DNA from: Pandoraea oxalativorans
GTDB taxonomy: Bacteria; Pseudomonadota; Gammaproteobacteria; Burkholderiales; Burkholderiaceae
Direction: 5' to 3'
Assembly: GCF_000972785.3 (NCBI RefSeq)
Contig: NZ_CP011253.3
Coordinates: 930,001 to 994,000, forward strand
DNA: 64,000 bases
Positions 8,468 to 17,022 of the stretch are shown here, one piece after another (the stretch's first letter is position 1; the number at the start of each line of letters is the position of its first letter). Under the pieces are notes generated by a model. It ran no database searches, had not been told where the DNA came from, and saw nothing but the letters and a program-made list of their open reading frames with translations. The position numbers and the translations under genes were made by a program.

Positions 8468-9688
8468 ATGCTGGATCGCAAGCTGCTGGAGTCGCTGGGA
8501 GGCTGGCAGGGCTATGCCGTCGAACGCGTGGAGTGGCCCGAGGGCACAGGGCGCACGCTGTCGATCTATTTGAAGCCAACCGCCAAGGTGATGCTGTGCG
8601 AGCAGTGCGGCGCACGATGTCGCCAGGTCCATGAGACCACGGTGCGCCGGGTGCGAGATCTGCCGTTATTTGAGTACCGGGTTGTTCTTCATGTTCCACG
8701 CCGGCGCTTGTTGTGTGAGCAATGCGGTGGCCCGCGCCTGGAGCGGCTTACTTGGCTGGGTCGCTACCAGCGGGTGACGGATCGGCTTGCGGCGGCCTGC
8801 AGCCAATTGCTGCAATCGAGCAACGTGCAGGCGGTGGCGAGGTTCTTCGAGCTGGGTTGGCATACCGTCAAGACGCTGGACAAGGCCCGGCTCCGAGCGT
8901 CAGTGCGCGAACCGGATTGGTCCAGGATCGAGTATTTAGCGATGGACGAGTTCGCCCTGCATAAAGGGCATCGGTACGCGACGGTAGTCGTCGATCCGAT
9001 CAGCAGGCAGGTGCTGTGGATCGGCCCAGGACGCTCACGCGAGACGGCTCGGGCGTTCTTCGAGCAATTGCCGCGTGGGGTCGCCCAACGCATCAAGGCC
9101 GTAGCCATCGACATGACTACGGCCTACGAGTTAGAAATCCAGGCCCACTGCCCACGGGCGGAGATCGTCTATGACTTGTTCCATGTCGTGGCCAAGTACG
9201 GACGAGAGGTCATTGATCGGGTGCGCGTGGATCAGGCCAACCAACTGCGCCAGGACCGTCCCGCGCGCCGGGTCATCAAATCGAGCCGCTGGCTGTTATT
9301 GCGCAACCGCGACAAGCTAGACCGGCAGCAGGCCGTCCGGCTCGACGAATTGCTGCAAGCCAACCAGCCGCTGCTGACGGTCTATGTCCTGAGGGACGAA
9401 CTCAAGCGGCTCTGGTTCTACCGAAGACCTGCCTGGGCAAAACAAGCCTGGCACCACTGGTGCGAGCAGGCCGAGCAAAGCGGAATAGCCCCCTTGAACA
9501 CCTTCGCTCAGCGTCTGAAAGGCTATCTGCATGGCATCCTGGCCAGATGCCGACATCGTCTAAACACCAGCATCGTTGAGGGCATTAACAACACTATCAA
9601 GGTCATTAAGCGGCGCGCCTACGGCTACCGAGACCAGGAATACTTCTTCCTCAAAATCCGCGCCGCCTTCCCCGGTAATGCTCAATGA
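8468..9688 (+). CDS. ISL3-family transposase
   Basis: 406 residues from the ATG at 8468, chosen because AGGAG lies ten bases upstream; longer in-frame starts at 8432 and 8435 lie inside the hairpin. The N-terminus has a zinc-ribbon-like pair of Cys motifs (CEQCGARC and CEQCGGPR). The middle and C-terminus carry the DDE domain, with YLAMDEFALHKGH, AIDMTTAYE and the C-terminal SIVEGINNTIKVIKRRAYGY typical of ISL3 transposases. No frameshift or stop interrupts it, so the element may be active. Confidence 0.95.
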   Translation: MLDRKLLESLGGWQGYAVERVEWPEGTGRTLSIYLKPTAKVMLCEQCGARCRQVHETTVRRVRDLPLFEYRVVLHVPRRRLLCEQCGGPRLERLTWLGRYQRVTDRLAAACSQLLQSSNVQAVARFFELGWHTVKTLDKARLRASVREPDWSRIEYLAMDEFALHKGHRYATVVVDPISRQVLWIGPGRSRETARAFFEQLPRGVAQRIKAVAIDMTTAYELEIQAHCPRAEIVYDLFHVVAKYGREVIDRVRVDQANQLRQDRPARRVIKSSRWLLLRNRDKLDRQQAVRLDELLQANQPLLTVYVLRDELKRLWFYRRPAWAKQAWHHWCEQAEQSGIAPLNTFAQRLKGYLHGILARCRHRLNTSIVEGINNTIKVIKRRAYGYRDQEYFFLKIRAAFPGNAQ

Positions 9689-9691
9689 ACC

Positions 9692-9699
9692 TTTTTTTA
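9692..9699. repeat. Right copy of 8-bp target-site duplication
   Basis: TTTTTTTA directly after the right inverted repeat, identical to 8377-8384. Joining the two flanks rebuilds an uninterrupted gltL terminator. Confidence 0.9.
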
Positions 9700-9751
9700 T
9701 GCGTCGATGCGAGAGACACACCGCGTGGCGAGGCCGCCCGCAGTCACTCGA

Positions 9752-10582
9752 TTACTGGCAGGCCGTGTTTTGCGCGTTGCGCAGACGGACCGCTTCCGGA
9801 ATCGGCACCACGGTGCGCAGCGTCGGCGCGCCTTTCTCAAACAGAATGAGTTCGCCCGGTTCGAACGTCGTCCAGACTTCGTTATCGGTGAGCGGTGCCG
9901 TCGCGATCACCGCGACGCGGTCGGCCGGGGTGGTGAACTTGGCGAAATCGATCTCCCAGTCGGCGTCGATCAGGTGCGCCTTCGTGAACGGCCACTGACG
10001 GGCGATGAAATGCAGTCGGGTCGAGCAGTGCGCGATCAGGGCCTGACCGTTCGAGAGCACAAAGTTGAACACACCGTGGCGCGTGATTGTGCGCGTGATG
10101 TCTTCCATCGCGTGGAACAGCTCGTCGAGCGGCGGTTGCGAGCCGGGGAAGCGCTTGCGCAGGCCCTGCATGATGTCGCAGAAGGCGCGCTCGCTGTCCG
10201 TCGTGCCCACCGGTTGATAGACGCCCGAGAGGAACGGGTCGTAATCGTGCAGGTCGCCGTTGTGGGCGAAGATCCAGTGGCGTCCCCATAGCTCGCGCTG
10301 GAATGGGTGGCAATTCTCCAGCTCGACGATGCCTTGCGTGGCCTTGCGGATGTGCGCGATGACGTTCTTGGACTTGATCGGGTACTTCTTGACCAGTTCT
10401 GCGATGGGCGAGTTGGCCGCGGCCTGATGATCGATGAACAGGCGGCAGGCCTTGTCCTCGAAGAATGCGATACCCCAACCGTCGGCATGGTGATCCGTGC
10501 CGCCCCCACGCGCCGCGAAACCGGTAAATGAGAACGTGATGTCGGTCGGTTCCGCGCAATTCATTGCGAGCAGTTGGCACAT
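9752..10582 (-). CDS. Class II glutamine amidotransferase (YafJ-like)
   Basis: 276 residues starting MCQLLAMNC from the ATG at 10582. This start places Cys2 as the N-terminal nucleophile after Met removal, which decides against the longer frame. Other Ntn-hydrolase features are GGGTDHHADGWGIAFF and FAHNGDL. The family releases ammonia from glutamine for an unidentified acceptor reaction, since no synthetase domain is fused. It is divergent from pyrC and ends 60 bases from the insertion sequence. Confidence 0.88.
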   Translation of the reverse strand: MCQLLAMNCAEPTDITFSFTGFAARGGGTDHHADGWGIAFFEDKACRLFIDHQAAANSPIAELVKKYPIKSKNVIAHIRKATQGIVELENCHPFQRELWGRHWIFAHNGDLHDYDPFLSGVYQPVGTTDSERAFCDIMQGLRKRFPGSQPPLDELFHAMEDITRTITRHGVFNFVLSNGQALIAHCSTRLHFIARQWPFTKAHLIDADWEIDFAKFTTPADRVAVIATAPLTDNEVWTTFEPGELILFEKGAPTLRTVVPIPEAVRLRNAQNTACQ

Positions 10583-10786
10583 GGGACGGGCAAATCGATG
10601 ATTGGCTGCGCACGTCGTGTCTGAGCGCCGCAACCGTTACAATGTGGGGTTACAGAAGCATAGCACCGGCCTCTGTGCACGTACATTCCCGCCCAGGCGG
10701 TCCGTCGCGTCGGCGCGTCACTCATTCGCACTTCGCAGCTACGGTCGCATTGGGCTAGACGTCCCTCCTGCCCCCGGAAAACGCCC

Positions 10787-11824
10787 ATGAGCACCGAACT
10801 GACTATCACCCGTCCCGATGACTGGCACTTGCACGTACGCGATGGCGACGTGCTCAAGAGCGTGCTGCCCGACAGCGCCCGCCAATTCGGCCGCGCGATC
10901 ATCATGCCGAACCTGAAGCCGCCGGTCACCACGACCGAACACGCGGCCGCGTATCGCGAGCGCATTCTCGCCGCACGCCCGGCCGGCAACACGTTCGAGC
11001 CGCTCATGACGCTCTACCTCACCGACAACACGCCCGCTGAAGAGATCCGTCGCGCGAAGGCGTCGGGCTTCGTCCACGGCGTGAAGCTCTATCCGGCCGG
11101 TGCAACCACGAATTCGGACGCCGGCGTGACCGATCTGGCCAAGTGCCGTGGCGCGCTCGAAGCCATGCAGGACGTTGGCATGCCGCTGCTCGTGCACGGT
11201 GAGGTGACGAGTTCGGACATCGACATCTTCGATCGTGAAAAGGTGTTCATCGACAAAGTGATGTCGCCGCTGCGCCGTGACTTCCCGGGACTGAAGGTCG
11301 TATTCGAGCACATCACGACGCAGGACGCCGCCGAATACGTCGCGTCTGCCGAAGGCCCGATCGCCGCCACGATCACGCCGCACCACCTGCTGTACAACCG
11401 CAACGCTATCTTCACGGGCGGTATTCGTCCGCACTATTACTGCCTGCCGGTACTCAAGCGCGAGACGCATCGCGAAGCCCTCGTGAAGGCCGCCACGTCG
11501 GGCAGCCCGCGCTTTTTCCTCGGTACCGACAGCGCGCCGCATGCCCGGGGCGTGAAGGAAGCGGCATGTGGCTGCGCCGGTTGCTACACGGCGCTGCACG
11601 CGGTGGAGCTGTACGCCGAGGCGTTCGACAAGGCGGGTGCCCTCGATAAGTTCGAAGCGTTCGCGAGCTTCTACGGCCCGGACTTCTACGAGCTGCCGCG
11701 CAATGCAGACAAGGTCACGCTGGTGCGCGAAGACTGGACGCTGCCGGCGGAACTGCCGATGGGCGATCAGACCGTCGTGCCGCTGCGTGGTGGTGAAGTG
11801 ATCGGCTGGAAGTTCAAGGGCTGA
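10787..11824 (+). CDS. pyrC: Dihydroorotase
   Basis: 345 residues, type II (E. coli-like) dihydroorotase. It has the metal-binding [10 protein letters not shown] near the N-terminus, the carboxylated-lysine region [16 protein letters not shown], further metal ligands in LVHGE and FEHITT, and the catalytic Asp in LGTDSAPH. It cyclises carbamoyl aspartate to dihydroorotate in pyrimidine synthesis. The next gene follows after 28 bases and may be co-transcribed. Confidence 0.96.
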   Translation: MSTELTITRPDDWHLHVRDGDVLKSVLPDSARQFGRAIIMPNLKPPVTTTEHAAAYRERILAARPAGNTFEPLMTLYLTDNTPAEEIRRAKASGFVHGVKLYPAGATTNSDAGVTDLAKCRGALEAMQDVGMPLLVHGEVTSSDIDIFDREKVFIDKVMSPLRRDFPGLKVVFEHITTQDAAEYVASAEGPIAATITPHHLLYNRNAIFTGGIRPHYYCLPVLKRETHREALVKAATSGSPRFFLGTDSAPHARGVKEAACGCAGCYTALHAVELYAEAFDKAGALDKFEAFASFYGPDFYELPRNADKVTLVREDWTLPAELPMGDQTVVPLRGGEVIGWKFKG

Positions 11825-11852
11825 GGTCGGCCGTCGGTTGGCTGTGGTTTAG

Positions 11853-12716
11853 ATGATGTCGAGGCATGAGCGCGTGTCGTCGAGTCCGCTGAATCCGCTG
11901 AATTCGGCGGGCACGACATCCGAACTGCCCGAGATCGACTGGCGTGCGCCATGGTTTAGCGCGGTGGCGGCGCCAGCTCAGGCGGCGCTGGCTGGCGACG
12001 ACTGGCGCGGTGCGCTGTCGTCGCTGGCCGCGAACGCCGGTCTGGTCAGCGGGCAGGGCCGGGCGCTTCGCTTCGTCGCGCAGGACGAGCTGCCCGCCGG
12101 TGTCGCCTATGAGGCGTTCATTGCGTCCACCGGTGGCGTGCCGACCCGCCGGAACCTCCACGACTTCTTCAATGCGCTGATCTGGCTGACGTTTCCGGGC
12201 GGCAAGGCGGCGCTCAATGCGCGTCAGTCGTCGGCCATTGCGGCTGACGGCGTGCAATCCACCCGAGGCGCGACACGCGACGCTGCAACGCTGTTTGATG
12301 AGAATGCCGTCGTATTTGCTTGCAGCGATGGCGCGCTCGGTGCGGCGTTGCGGGCGTTCGACTGGCAGACGTTGTTCGTGGCGCGTCGTGCCGACTGGGG
12401 GCGAGCCTGCGAAGTGCAGCCGTTCGGGCATGCCTTGCTGGAAAAGCTGGTCACGCCTTACAAGTCGGTGACCGCGCACGCGTGGATCGTCGACGTTCCT
12501 CAGACTTACTTCGAATGGCCGGACGCGCGACGGCGTGAATGGCTCGACGCGCAGATCGCCCCGACGCTGGCATCCGCCTGCCTCACGACGCGTGATTTCT
12601 CGCCGCTGCCGGTCTTGGGTATCCCAGGGTGGTGGCCTGCGAACGACGATCCGGCGTTTTATCGGGACGTCGCCGTCTTCCGTTCCGGGCGGCGCGAGCG
12701 GGCACGCGCGGACTGA
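11853..12716 (+). CDS. DUF3025 domain protein
   Basis: 287 residues, soluble, no signal peptide or membrane segment. The block FDWQTLFVARRADWGRACEV ... LVTPYKSVTAHAWIVDVP and the earlier RRNLHDFFNALIWLTFPGGKAALN are the DUF3025 hallmarks. No enzymatic function is established for the family, as far as I know. In Burkholderiales it commonly sits beside pyrC, as here, but that does not define its role. Confidence 0.82.
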   Translation: MMSRHERVSSSPLNPLNSAGTTSELPEIDWRAPWFSAVAAPAQAALAGDDWRGALSSLAANAGLVSGQGRALRFVAQDELPAGVAYEAFIASTGGVPTRRNLHDFFNALIWLTFPGGKAALNARQSSAIAADGVQSTRGATRDAATLFDENAVVFACSDGALGAALRAFDWQTLFVARRADWGRACEVQPFGHALLEKLVTPYKSVTAHAWIVDVPQTYFEWPDARRREWLDAQIAPTLASACLTTRDFSPLPVLGIPGWWPANDDPAFYRDVAVFRSGRRERARAD

Positions 12717-12837
12717 CGCCGTCGCGTTGACTGCCAGACTGACCGGACAGCCCTCGTGGCAGCGCGGGATGGAGGTGTCGCCAACGCCGGGAAAGCCTCA
12801 GCGTCGACATGCGACCCCGTGATACACTTCGGCCCGC

Positions 12838-13243
<406 letters not shown>

Positions 13244-13260
13244 GCATCCGAACACAATGC

Positions 13261-13284
13261 AAAAGGCTCCCTCGGGAGCCTTTT
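13261..13284 (+). terminator. Intrinsic terminator of rnpB
   Basis: AAAAGGCTCCC / GGGAGCCTTTT with a two-base loop region (TC), ending in a T-rich stretch. It lies 18 bases after the mature 3' end and 55 bases before the convergent OsmC gene end. Confidence 0.85.
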
Positions 13285-13338
13285 GTGTTTCAGCGCCTGC
13301 CACCACCGCGTATGCCGCGTCGGCGGCGACTGTCGCTG

Positions 13339-13761
13339 TCAGCCTTCCACGATCTCGACGCTGTGCGTGAGCTCAGCCGTCTTCGCGAGCATGATCGACG
13401 CCGAGCAGTACTTGTCGTGGGAGAGCGTCACCGCGCGCTCCACGGCGCTCGGGTTCAGATTGCGGCCCGTCACGGTGAAGTGGAAGTGGATCTTCGTAAA
13501 GACCTTGGGGTCTTCGCTGGCGCGCTCGGCCTTGAGCGTCACGCTGCAATCCTTGATGTCCGCGCGGCTCTTCTTGAGGATCATCACCACATCGTACGCC
13601 GTGCATCCGCCGGTGCCGACCAGCACCATCTCCATCGGACGCGGCGCGAGATTGTTGCCGCCGCCTTCCGGTGCGCCGTCCATCGCGACAATGTGTCCGC
13701 TGCCCGTCTGTGCGACGAAGGACATGCCGCCCGGGCCCATCCAGCTAACCTTGCATTCCAT
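13339..13761 (-). CDS. OsmC family protein
   Basis: 140 residues from the ATG at 13761. The product starts MECKVSWMG, which matches family starts better than the longer in-frame extension. Two reactive-cysteine segments are present, GTGGCTAYD and KYCSASIML, as in OsmC/Ohr/YhfA proteins that reduce organic peroxides with paired thiols. Subgroup assignment (YhfA-like versus a true peroxidase) is uncertain. A reverse-strand TACAAT at 13800-13795 is a likely -10 box. Confidence 0.86.
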   Translation of the reverse strand: MECKVSWMGPGGMSFVAQTGSGHIVAMDGAPEGGGNNLAPRPMEMVLVGTGGCTAYDVVMILKKSRADIKDCSVTLKAERASEDPKVFTKIHFHFTVTGRNLNPSAVERAVTLSHDKYCSASIMLAKTAELTHSVEIVEG

Positions 13762-14100
13762 ATTTCGAAACCCCGATATCCCATTCAAGCAAAAATTGTA
13801 GCGGCTTCCGAGAACCTGCGTACGACGCCGCCTCAAACCTGAGTGACCGCCAATCGCGCCTCAGGTTGTTGCATCGCAATATTGGCGCTTTTTTGATCGG
13901 GTTTTGAGGGGGATAAACCCTAAATTTAGGTTTTGCCTTCTAGAGGACGATGCTGTAGAAGATGCTTGGAAGTGTTATCTCGCTGATTTTTAATGAATTT
14001 TTGTGATGACGTCCGTTTATGCGCTATTTCATATTATGGTATTGCATTTCGCACTATAGATTTTCTTGCGTTGCACCATACCGTTTGCTACACTTCAGTC
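13762..14100. other. AT-rich intergenic stretch upstream of the small RNA
   Basis: No gene is supported here. From about 13860 to 14100 the composition is clearly more AT-rich than the surrounding coding DNA. It holds runs of T and A and a 12-bp palindrome CCTAAATTTAGG (13919-13930). It contains the OsmC promoter at its left end and the proposed small-RNA promoter at its right end (14066-14094). Confidence 0.6.
14066..14094 (+). promoter_or_regulatory. Predicted sigma-70 promoter of the small RNA
   Basis: TTGCGT (14066-14071), an exact 17-base spacer and TACACT (14089-14094). The predicted start is near 14101. The AT-rich DNA just upstream could act as an UP element. Confidence 0.5.
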
Positions 14101-14198
14101 ATTGGTTGTTGTGCTTCACAGCAACGCTGCAAGTGTCTCCTCCACCCTCCTCCTTTGGTGGATTTAACCCGGACCCATTGAGGTTCGGGTTTTTTTTT
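14101..14198 (+). ncRNA. Candidate ~98-nt small RNA with anti-Shine-Dalgarno loop
   Basis: A free-standing transcription unit: a sigma-70-like promoter just upstream, no supported ORF, and an intrinsic terminator at its end. A small hairpin CAGC-AAC-GCTG (14119-14129) is followed by a perfect 6-bp stem TCCACC (14141-14146) / GGTGGA (14157-14162). Its ten-base loop reads CTCCTCCTTT, complementary to Shine-Dalgarno sequences. Another TCTCCTCC overlaps the 5' arm. Small RNAs exposing CCUCC motifs are known in Alpha- and Betaproteobacteria, including toxic anti-SD RNAs; membership in any named family is inference. It sits between the OsmC gene and rplM. Confidence 0.6.
14166..14198 (+). terminator. 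Intrinsic terminator of the small RNA
   Basis: Stem AACCCGGACC (14166-14175) / GGTTCGGGTT (14182-14191), ten pairs with one G-T wobble, a six-base loop, and a run of nine Ts ending at 14198. It isolates the small RNA from the rplM promoter 20 bases downstream. Confidence 0.85.
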
Positions 14199-14217
14199 GT
14201 GCTGCCGGAAACGTCGT

Positions 14218-14246
14218 TTACCGGTGGGGTGATTTTTCTGTATAAT
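14218..14246 (+). promoter_or_regulatory. Predicted promoter of rplM-rpsI
   Basis: TTACCG (14218-14223), a 17-base spacer and a consensus TATAAT (14241-14246). Transcription would start near 14253, giving a leader of about 147 bases. Confidence 0.65.
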
Positions 14247-14251
14247 CAACG

Positions 14252-14280
14252 GCTTTTCCGGAAATGCCCACGGAAAAAGC
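14252..14280 (+). promoter_or_regulatory. Hairpin at the 5' end of the rplM leader
   Basis: GCTTTTCCG (14252-14260) can pair with CGGAAAAAGC (14271-14280) with one bulged base, right at the start of the predicted transcript. A second small stem, CCTG / CAGG, lies further down. Such leaders on ribosomal protein operons often carry feedback control by one of the products, but no known L13 or S9 leader motif is recognised. Confidence 0.4.
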
Positions 14281-14399
14281 ATCAGGGAGAGCCTGCAAGC
14301 ACAGGACTGCGCCATGTGACCTCGAGTCGCAAGGACGCGGCCGGCAGACAAGCAGGAAGTTGGTGTTAATGGGGCAAACGCATTTTATTTGGATCGATC

Positions 14400-14828
14400 A
14401 TGAAGACGTTTTCCGCTAAGCCGGCAGAGGTGACGCGCGAATGGTTTGTGATTGACGCGACGGACAAAGTCCTCGGCCGTGTCGCCAGCGAAGTGGCACG
14501 CCGTCTGCGCGGCAAGCACAAACCTGAATTTACGCCGCACGTTGATACTGGTGACTACATCATCATCGTCAATGCTGCCAAGCTGAAAGTTACGGGCGCA
14601 AAGCAAACTGACAAGAAGTACTACCGTCACACCGGTTACCCGGGCGGTATCTACGAAACCACGTTCGGCAAGATGCAAGAGCGTTTCCCGGGCCGTGCGC
14701 TCGAGAAGGCCGTGAAGGGCATGCTGCCGAAGGGTCCGCTGGGCTACGCGATGATCAAGAAGCTGAAGGTGTACGCCGACGGCAACCATCCGCACGAAGC
14801 GCAGCAACCGAAGTCGCTCGAGATCTAA
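14400..14828 (+). CDS. rplM: 50S ribosomal protein L13
   Basis: 142 residues, the usual bacterial length, opening [19 protein letters not shown] and containing the family block [16 protein letters not shown] and [21 protein letters not shown]. It is an early-assembly protein of the large subunit. rpsI follows after nine bases in the conserved rplM-rpsI operon. Confidence 0.98.
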   Translation: MKTFSAKPAEVTREWFVIDATDKVLGRVASEVARRLRGKHKPEFTPHVDTGDYIIIVNAAKLKVTGAKQTDKKYYRHTGYPGGIYETTFGKMQERFPGRALEKAVKGMLPKGPLGYAMIKKLKVYADGNHPHEAQQPKSLEI

Positions 14829-14837
14829 GGGCCAGCC

Positions 14838-15233
14838 ATGTTCAAAAACGATTGGAATTACGGCACCGGCCGTCGCAAGAGCGCAGTGGCTCGTGTGTTC
14901 ATCAAGGCTGGCAAGGGCGATATCATCGTCAATGGCAAGCCGATCAAAGAGTACTTTGCTCGTGAAACGTCGCTGATGATCGTTCGTCAGCCGCTCGAAC
15001 TGACCAACCACGGCGAAACGTTCGACATCAAAGTCAACGTCTCGGGCGGCGGTGAAACGGGTCAGGCCGGTGCGGTTCGTCACGGCATCACCCGTGCACT
15101 GATCGACTACGACGCGACGCTCAAGCCGACGCTGTCGAGCGCAGGCTTCGTTACGCGCGATGCCCGTGAAGTCGAACGTAAGAAGGTTGGCTTCCACAAA
15201 GCCCGCCGTCGCAAGCAATTCTCGAAGCGTTAA
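14838..15233 (+). CDS. rpsI: 30S ribosomal protein S9
   Basis: 131 residues with the S9 hallmarks: [19 protein letters not shown] at the start and the basic tail RRRKQFSKR that reaches the ribosomal P-site tRNA. GGCCAGCC precedes the ATG. Two consecutive hairpins follow, the second a terminator. Confidence 0.98.
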   Translation: MFKNDWNYGTGRRKSAVARVFIKAGKGDIIVNGKPIKEYFARETSLMIVRQPLELTNHGETFDIKVNVSGGGETGQAGAVRHGITRALIDYDATLKPTLSSAGFVTRDAREVERKKVGFHKARRRKQFSKR

Positions 15234-15252
15234 TCGCCACGAGTGCTTGTGG

Positions 15253-15306
15253 GCATCCGCTTCGGTGGATGCAAGGAAAGGCCGCCTCGCGCGGCCTTTT
15301 TGCTTT
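15253..15306 (+). terminator. Tandem hairpins and terminator after rpsI
   Basis: First hairpin GCATCCGC / GTGGATGC with a TTCG loop (15253-15272). Then AAAGGCCGC / GCGGCCTTT (15278-15300), followed by a T-rich tail. The second is a standard intrinsic terminator. Confidence 0.85.
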
Positions 15307-15396
15307 TGGCGATGCGCGAGATGGCGGGGACGTTACCGTCCCACAAGCGTCGTCGAAGCTTGATAGAATCGCGGTTCCGATTGAAAGGGGTAGGAC

Positions 15397-16440
15397 ATGG
15401 TCAAGGTAGGTATCGTAGGCGGCACCGGCTATACCGGTGTGGAGCTGCTCCGTTTGCTGGCGCAGCACCCGGAAGTGAAGTTGACGGCGATTACCTCGCG
15501 CAAGGAAGCGGGCACGCCGGTCGCCGATATGTATCCGAACCTGCGAGGCCGTGTCGACCTGGCATTTTGCACGCCTGACGACGCACGTCTGACGGATTGC
15601 GATGTGGTGTTCTTTGCGACGCCGCATGGCGTGGCCATGGCGCAGGCGCGCGAATTGCTGGCCGCCGGGGTGCGCGTGATCGACCTGGCAGCGGATTTCC
15701 GCCTGAAAGACACCGCCACGTTCGAAAAGTGGTACGGCATGCCGCATTCGTGCCCGGACATCCTCAAAGAAGCCGTCTACGGCTTGCCCGAGATCAATCG
15801 CGACAAGATCAAGAGCGCGCGCGTGATCGGCCTGCCGGGCTGCTATCCGACGTCCGTGCAACTGGGCTACGCGCCGTTGTTCGCCGGTGGCCGCAAGCTG
15901 GTCGACCCGAAGCATCTGATCGCCGACGCCAAGTCGGGTGCGAGCGGTGCGGGTCGCAAGGGCGAAACGTCGCTGATCCTCGCGGAAACGGCTGACAACT
16001 TCAAGGCTTATGGCGTGAAGGGTCACCGTCACCATCCGGAAATCAAGCAGGGACTCGAGGCGATTGCCGGTTACGACGTGGATTTGACGTTCGTGCCGCA
16101 TCTGTTGCCGACGATTCGTGGCATCCATTCGACGCTGTACGCGACGATCCTGCCCGAAGCGCGCGACACCGACTTCCAGGCGCTGTTCGAAACGTACTAC
16201 GCCGGCGAGCCGTTCGTGGACGTGCTGCCGACCGGCTCGATGCCGGAAACGCGCTGGGTGCGTGCGTCGAACTATGTGCGCATGGCCGTGCACCGTCCGA
16301 ACGATGGCGACACGCTGGTGATCCTCGTTGTCGAGGACAATCTGGTCAAGGGCGCGTCCGGTCAGGGCGTGCAATGTATGAACCTGATGTTCGGCCTGCC
16401 GGAAAACATGGGCCTGACCCATATTCCCGTACTGCCGTAA
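15397..16440 (+). CDS. argC: N-acetyl-gamma-glutamyl-phosphate reductase
   Basis: 347 residues. The N-terminal Rossmann motif [14 protein letters not shown] binds NADP, and the catalytic cysteine is Cys149 in [14 protein letters not shown]. Later conserved parts include [10 protein letters not shown] and the histidine-rich KGHRHHPEI. It reduces N-acetylglutamyl phosphate to the semialdehyde in arginine synthesis. The neighbouring rpsI-argC-erpA order is common in Burkholderiales. GAAAGGGGTAGGAC precedes the ATG. Confidence 0.96.
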   Translation: MVKVGIVGGTGYTGVELLRLLAQHPEVKLTAITSRKEAGTPVADMYPNLRGRVDLAFCTPDDARLTDCDVVFFATPHGVAMAQARELLAAGVRVIDLAADFRLKDTATFEKWYGMPHSCPDILKEAVYGLPEINRDKIKSARVIGLPGCYPTSVQLGYAPLFAGGRKLVDPKHLIADAKSGASGAGRKGETSLILAETADNFKAYGVKGHRHHPEIKQGLEAIAGYDVDLTFVPHLLPTIRGIHSTLYATILPEARDTDFQALFETYYAGEPFVDVLPTGSMPETRWVRASNYVRMAVHRPNDGDTLVILVVEDNLVKGASGQGVQCMNLMFGLPENMGLTHIPVLP

Positions 16441-16537
16441 CGGTATTTATCGTCACTAAGCGCTTGATTTTCCGGCGTTCGGCACGATCTGGGGAATAGG
16501 GCTAGAATGACACCAAACCGATTTATGGAGATTTGCG

Positions 16538-16903
16538 ATGAGCGCACTGCTTGAGGACGCCGTCACGGAAATGCCCGCATTCCTGGTCTTTACCGACAGC
16601 GCTGCGGACAAGGTCAAGCAACTGATCGACGAAGAAGGCAACCCGGACCTGAAACTGCGCGTTTTCGTGCAAGGTGGCGGTTGCTCGGGCTTCCAGTATG
16701 GTTTCACCTTCGACGAAGACGTTAACGAAGACGATACCGTGCTCGACAAGAACGGCGTATCGCTGCTGATCGACTCGATGAGCTATCAATACCTCGTCGG
16801 CGCCGAGATTGACTACAAGGAAGACATCAACGGCGCGCAGTTCGTGATCAAGAACCCGAACGCATCCACGACTTGTGGCTGCGGTTCTTCGTTCTCGGTC
16901 TGA
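16538..16903 (+). CDS. erpA: Iron-sulfur cluster insertion protein
   Basis: 121 residues, A-type carrier. The three conserved cysteines are present in GGGCSGF and in the C-terminal CGCGSSF. It delivers Fe-S clusters to apo-enzymes, classically those of isoprenoid synthesis and respiration. A TAGAAT -10-like box lies at 16503-16508, and TGGAGATTTGCG provides the ribosome-binding site. Confidence 0.95.
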   Translation: MSALLEDAVTEMPAFLVFTDSAADKVKQLIDEEGNPDLKLRVFVQGGGCSGFQYGFTFDEDVNEDDTVLDKNGVSLLIDSMSYQYLVGAEIDYKEDINGAQFVIKNPNASTTCGCGSSFSV

Positions 16904-16960
16904 GCGACGTGGCACTCGTGGATCGATGGAACGACTGATCGTCGTTCGGTGGGTCCAATG

Positions 16961-16988
16961 AAAAACCCCCTCAATGAGGGGGTTTTTT
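16961..16988. terminator. Bidirectional terminator between erpA and the PLP-enzyme gene
   Basis: AAAAACCCCCTCA / TGAGGGGGTTTTTT, a near-perfect 13-bp stem with an A-run on one side and a T-run on the other. It can therefore end transcripts from erpA and from the convergent gene at 17023. Confidence 0.92.
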
Positions 16989-17022
16989 CATGCCTGTACG
17001 TGGCGAGGCAGGGCGGTGCGGG

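Larger units (their letters stand above)
8385..9691 (+). mobile_element. ISL3-family insertion sequence, complete, 1307 bp
   Basis: The element is bounded by imperfect inverted repeats of about 22 bp (17 matches). The left end at 8385-8406 starts GGTTCATCGCGCAATAG; the right end, read inward from 9691, starts GGTTCATTGAGCATTAC. Identical 8-bp TTTTTTTA copies flank it. It holds one intact transposase gene. Length, terminal repeats, duplication size and transposase all fit ISL3. The intact ends and perfect duplication suggest a recent insertion. The original site was the T-run of the gltL terminator. Confidence 0.93.

Noticed and set aside
14019..14369. A 116-codon forward frame spanning the small RNA and the rplM leader
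   Set aside because: It crosses a strong terminator and the rplM promoter, has no ribosome-binding site and gives an unstructured translation; the RNA explanation is better.
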